Assembly: GCA_937896265.1 (NCBI GenBank)
Contig: CALBMD010000359.1
Coordinates: 1 to 23,525, forward strand
Direction of reading: 5' to 3'
DNA: 23,525 bases
Source of the DNA: an uncultured Pseudomonadota bacterium
GTDB lineage: Bacteria > Bdellovibrionota_B > Oligoflexia > Oligoflexales > Bog-1112
Positions within the stretch are counted from its first letter, which is position 1. Each line of letters opens with the position of its first letter. Positions 22,998 to 23,525 of the stretch are shown here, piece after piece. A program made the position numbers and the translations under genes. The notes beneath the pieces were generated by a model, which was given only the letters and a program-made list of their open reading frames with translations, did no database searches and was not told the origin of the DNA.

Positions 22998-23525
22998 ATG
23001 GACAATCTGTTAAAAAAGATTTCTTCTGAGCTTAAAGTTAGTAGTGATTATGCAGCCAACGCTATAAAGCTTTTGTTTGAAGAGGAATGTACCATTCCTT
23101 TTATCGCTCGCTATCGCAAAGAAGTGACAGGATCTATGGATGAAGTCACTTTGCGTGATTTGCGCGATCGATACGCTTTTTTTCAAGACTTAGAAGCGAC
23201 GAAGGTGCGCTACCTTAAAGTGGTAGAGGAGCATTGTAAGAGTAATCCGGAAGTAGCAAAGATTTTTCCGGAACTAAAAGCTAAGTTTGAGGCTTGTGAA
23301 ACAAAACAGGGCCTTGAAGATCTCTATCTGCCGTTTAAACCAAAACGCAGAACTAGGGCGCAAATCGCTAAAGAACGAGGTTTAGAACCTTTATTGGACT
23401 CTATATTAGCCCTCAAGGCAACTATTAGCGATTTAACTGCCCATGCCAGCAAATTTGTTGCTGAGCTAAAAGTAGAAGAGGGCGCCTTGCCAGTGACTGT
23501 TGAAGAAGCTTTAGAGTTTTTTGAA
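22998..23525 (+). CDS. tex: Tex-family RNA-binding transcription accessory protein (5' part)
   Basis: The reading frame runs from ATG 22998 to the window edge without a stop, giving 176 residues of a protein that normally exceeds 700. The visible part is the Tex N-terminal helical region: TIPFIARYRKEVTGSMDE near residue 30, then a helical segment with LRDLRDRYAFFQDLEATKVR, then LEDLYLPFKPKRRTRAQIAKE, which is the family hallmark. The YqgF-like nuclease fold, HhH motifs and S1 domain should lie beyond the window. AGAGGA and the earlier AAGGTGG precede the ATG. It follows ndk by 21 bases. Tex is a conserved nucleic-acid-binding protein of uncertain physiological role. Confidence 0.93.
   Translation, partial: MDNLLKKISSELKVSSDYAANAIKLLFEEECTIPFIARYRKEVTGSMDEVTLRDLRDRYAFFQDLEATKVRYLKVVEEHCKSNPEVAKIFPELKAKFEACETKQGLEDLYLPFKPKRRTRAQIAKERGLEPLLDSILALKATISDLTAHASKFVAELKVEEGALPVTVEEALEFFE

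Overview
The window reads as an ordinary chromosomal stretch of an AT-rich Gram-negative bacterium. Support comes from two lipoproteins, a type II secretion C-subunit homologue, a monofunctional peptidoglycan glycosyltransferase, PgpA, and a full set of housekeeping genes. The mix of c-di-GMP signalling, a CheX-type phosphatase, a Ser/Thr kinase, a TPR protein and a GspC-like protein would suit Bdellovibrionota/Oligoflexia or a related deltaproteobacterial lineage. That placement is inference only, because no rRNA or other decisive marker is present. I see no tRNA, rRNA, CRISPR array, insertion sequence, phage gene or integrase, and no gap above 300 bases between genes.

Layout. 77-3534 (minus): alaS followed by an overlapping mtgA. 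3625-5354 (minus): an unrecognised two-gene unit, a lipoprotein with a Tat-like signal and a partner without a signal. It is divergent from a c-di-GMP phosphodiesterase at 5416-7185 (plus) whose receiver and GGDEF domains are both degenerate. 7274-8032 (minus): an isolated GspC-like PDZ protein. 8184-9901 (plus): a LOG-family gene coupled to a membrane TPR gene. 9912-11985 (minus): a signalling operon of CheY-like regulator, PAS histidine kinase and CheX-like putative phosphatase. 12088-12573 (plus): folK. 12638-12919 (minus): an HU-family gene. 13127-14122 (minus): an amidohydrolase, divergent from a Ser/Thr kinase (14185-15120) that is followed by a sugar-phosphate nucleotidyltransferase (15196-16071).

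16118-22492 is the clearest functional cluster. A CoA-acylating methylmalonate-semialdehyde dehydrogenase (minus) is divergent from lipoprotein, pccB, pccA and a biotin carrier subunit, then pgpA. The dehydrogenase makes propionyl-CoA from valine-derived semialdehyde, and the carboxylase converts propionyl-CoA to methylmalonyl-CoA. The carboxylase alpha chain is split into a biotin carboxylase and a separate carrier protein. The window closes with ndk and the first 176 codons of tex.

Several starts were moved inward from the longest open frame because a better placed ATG or GTG with a Shine-Dalgarno sequence exists (EAL protein, histidine kinase, folK, amidohydrolase, pccB, pgpA). I found no convincing wholly new system. 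The best leads are the Tat-lipoprotein pair beside the pseudo-receiver phosphodiesterase with a centred inverted repeat between them, and the regulator/kinase/CheX-like operon.
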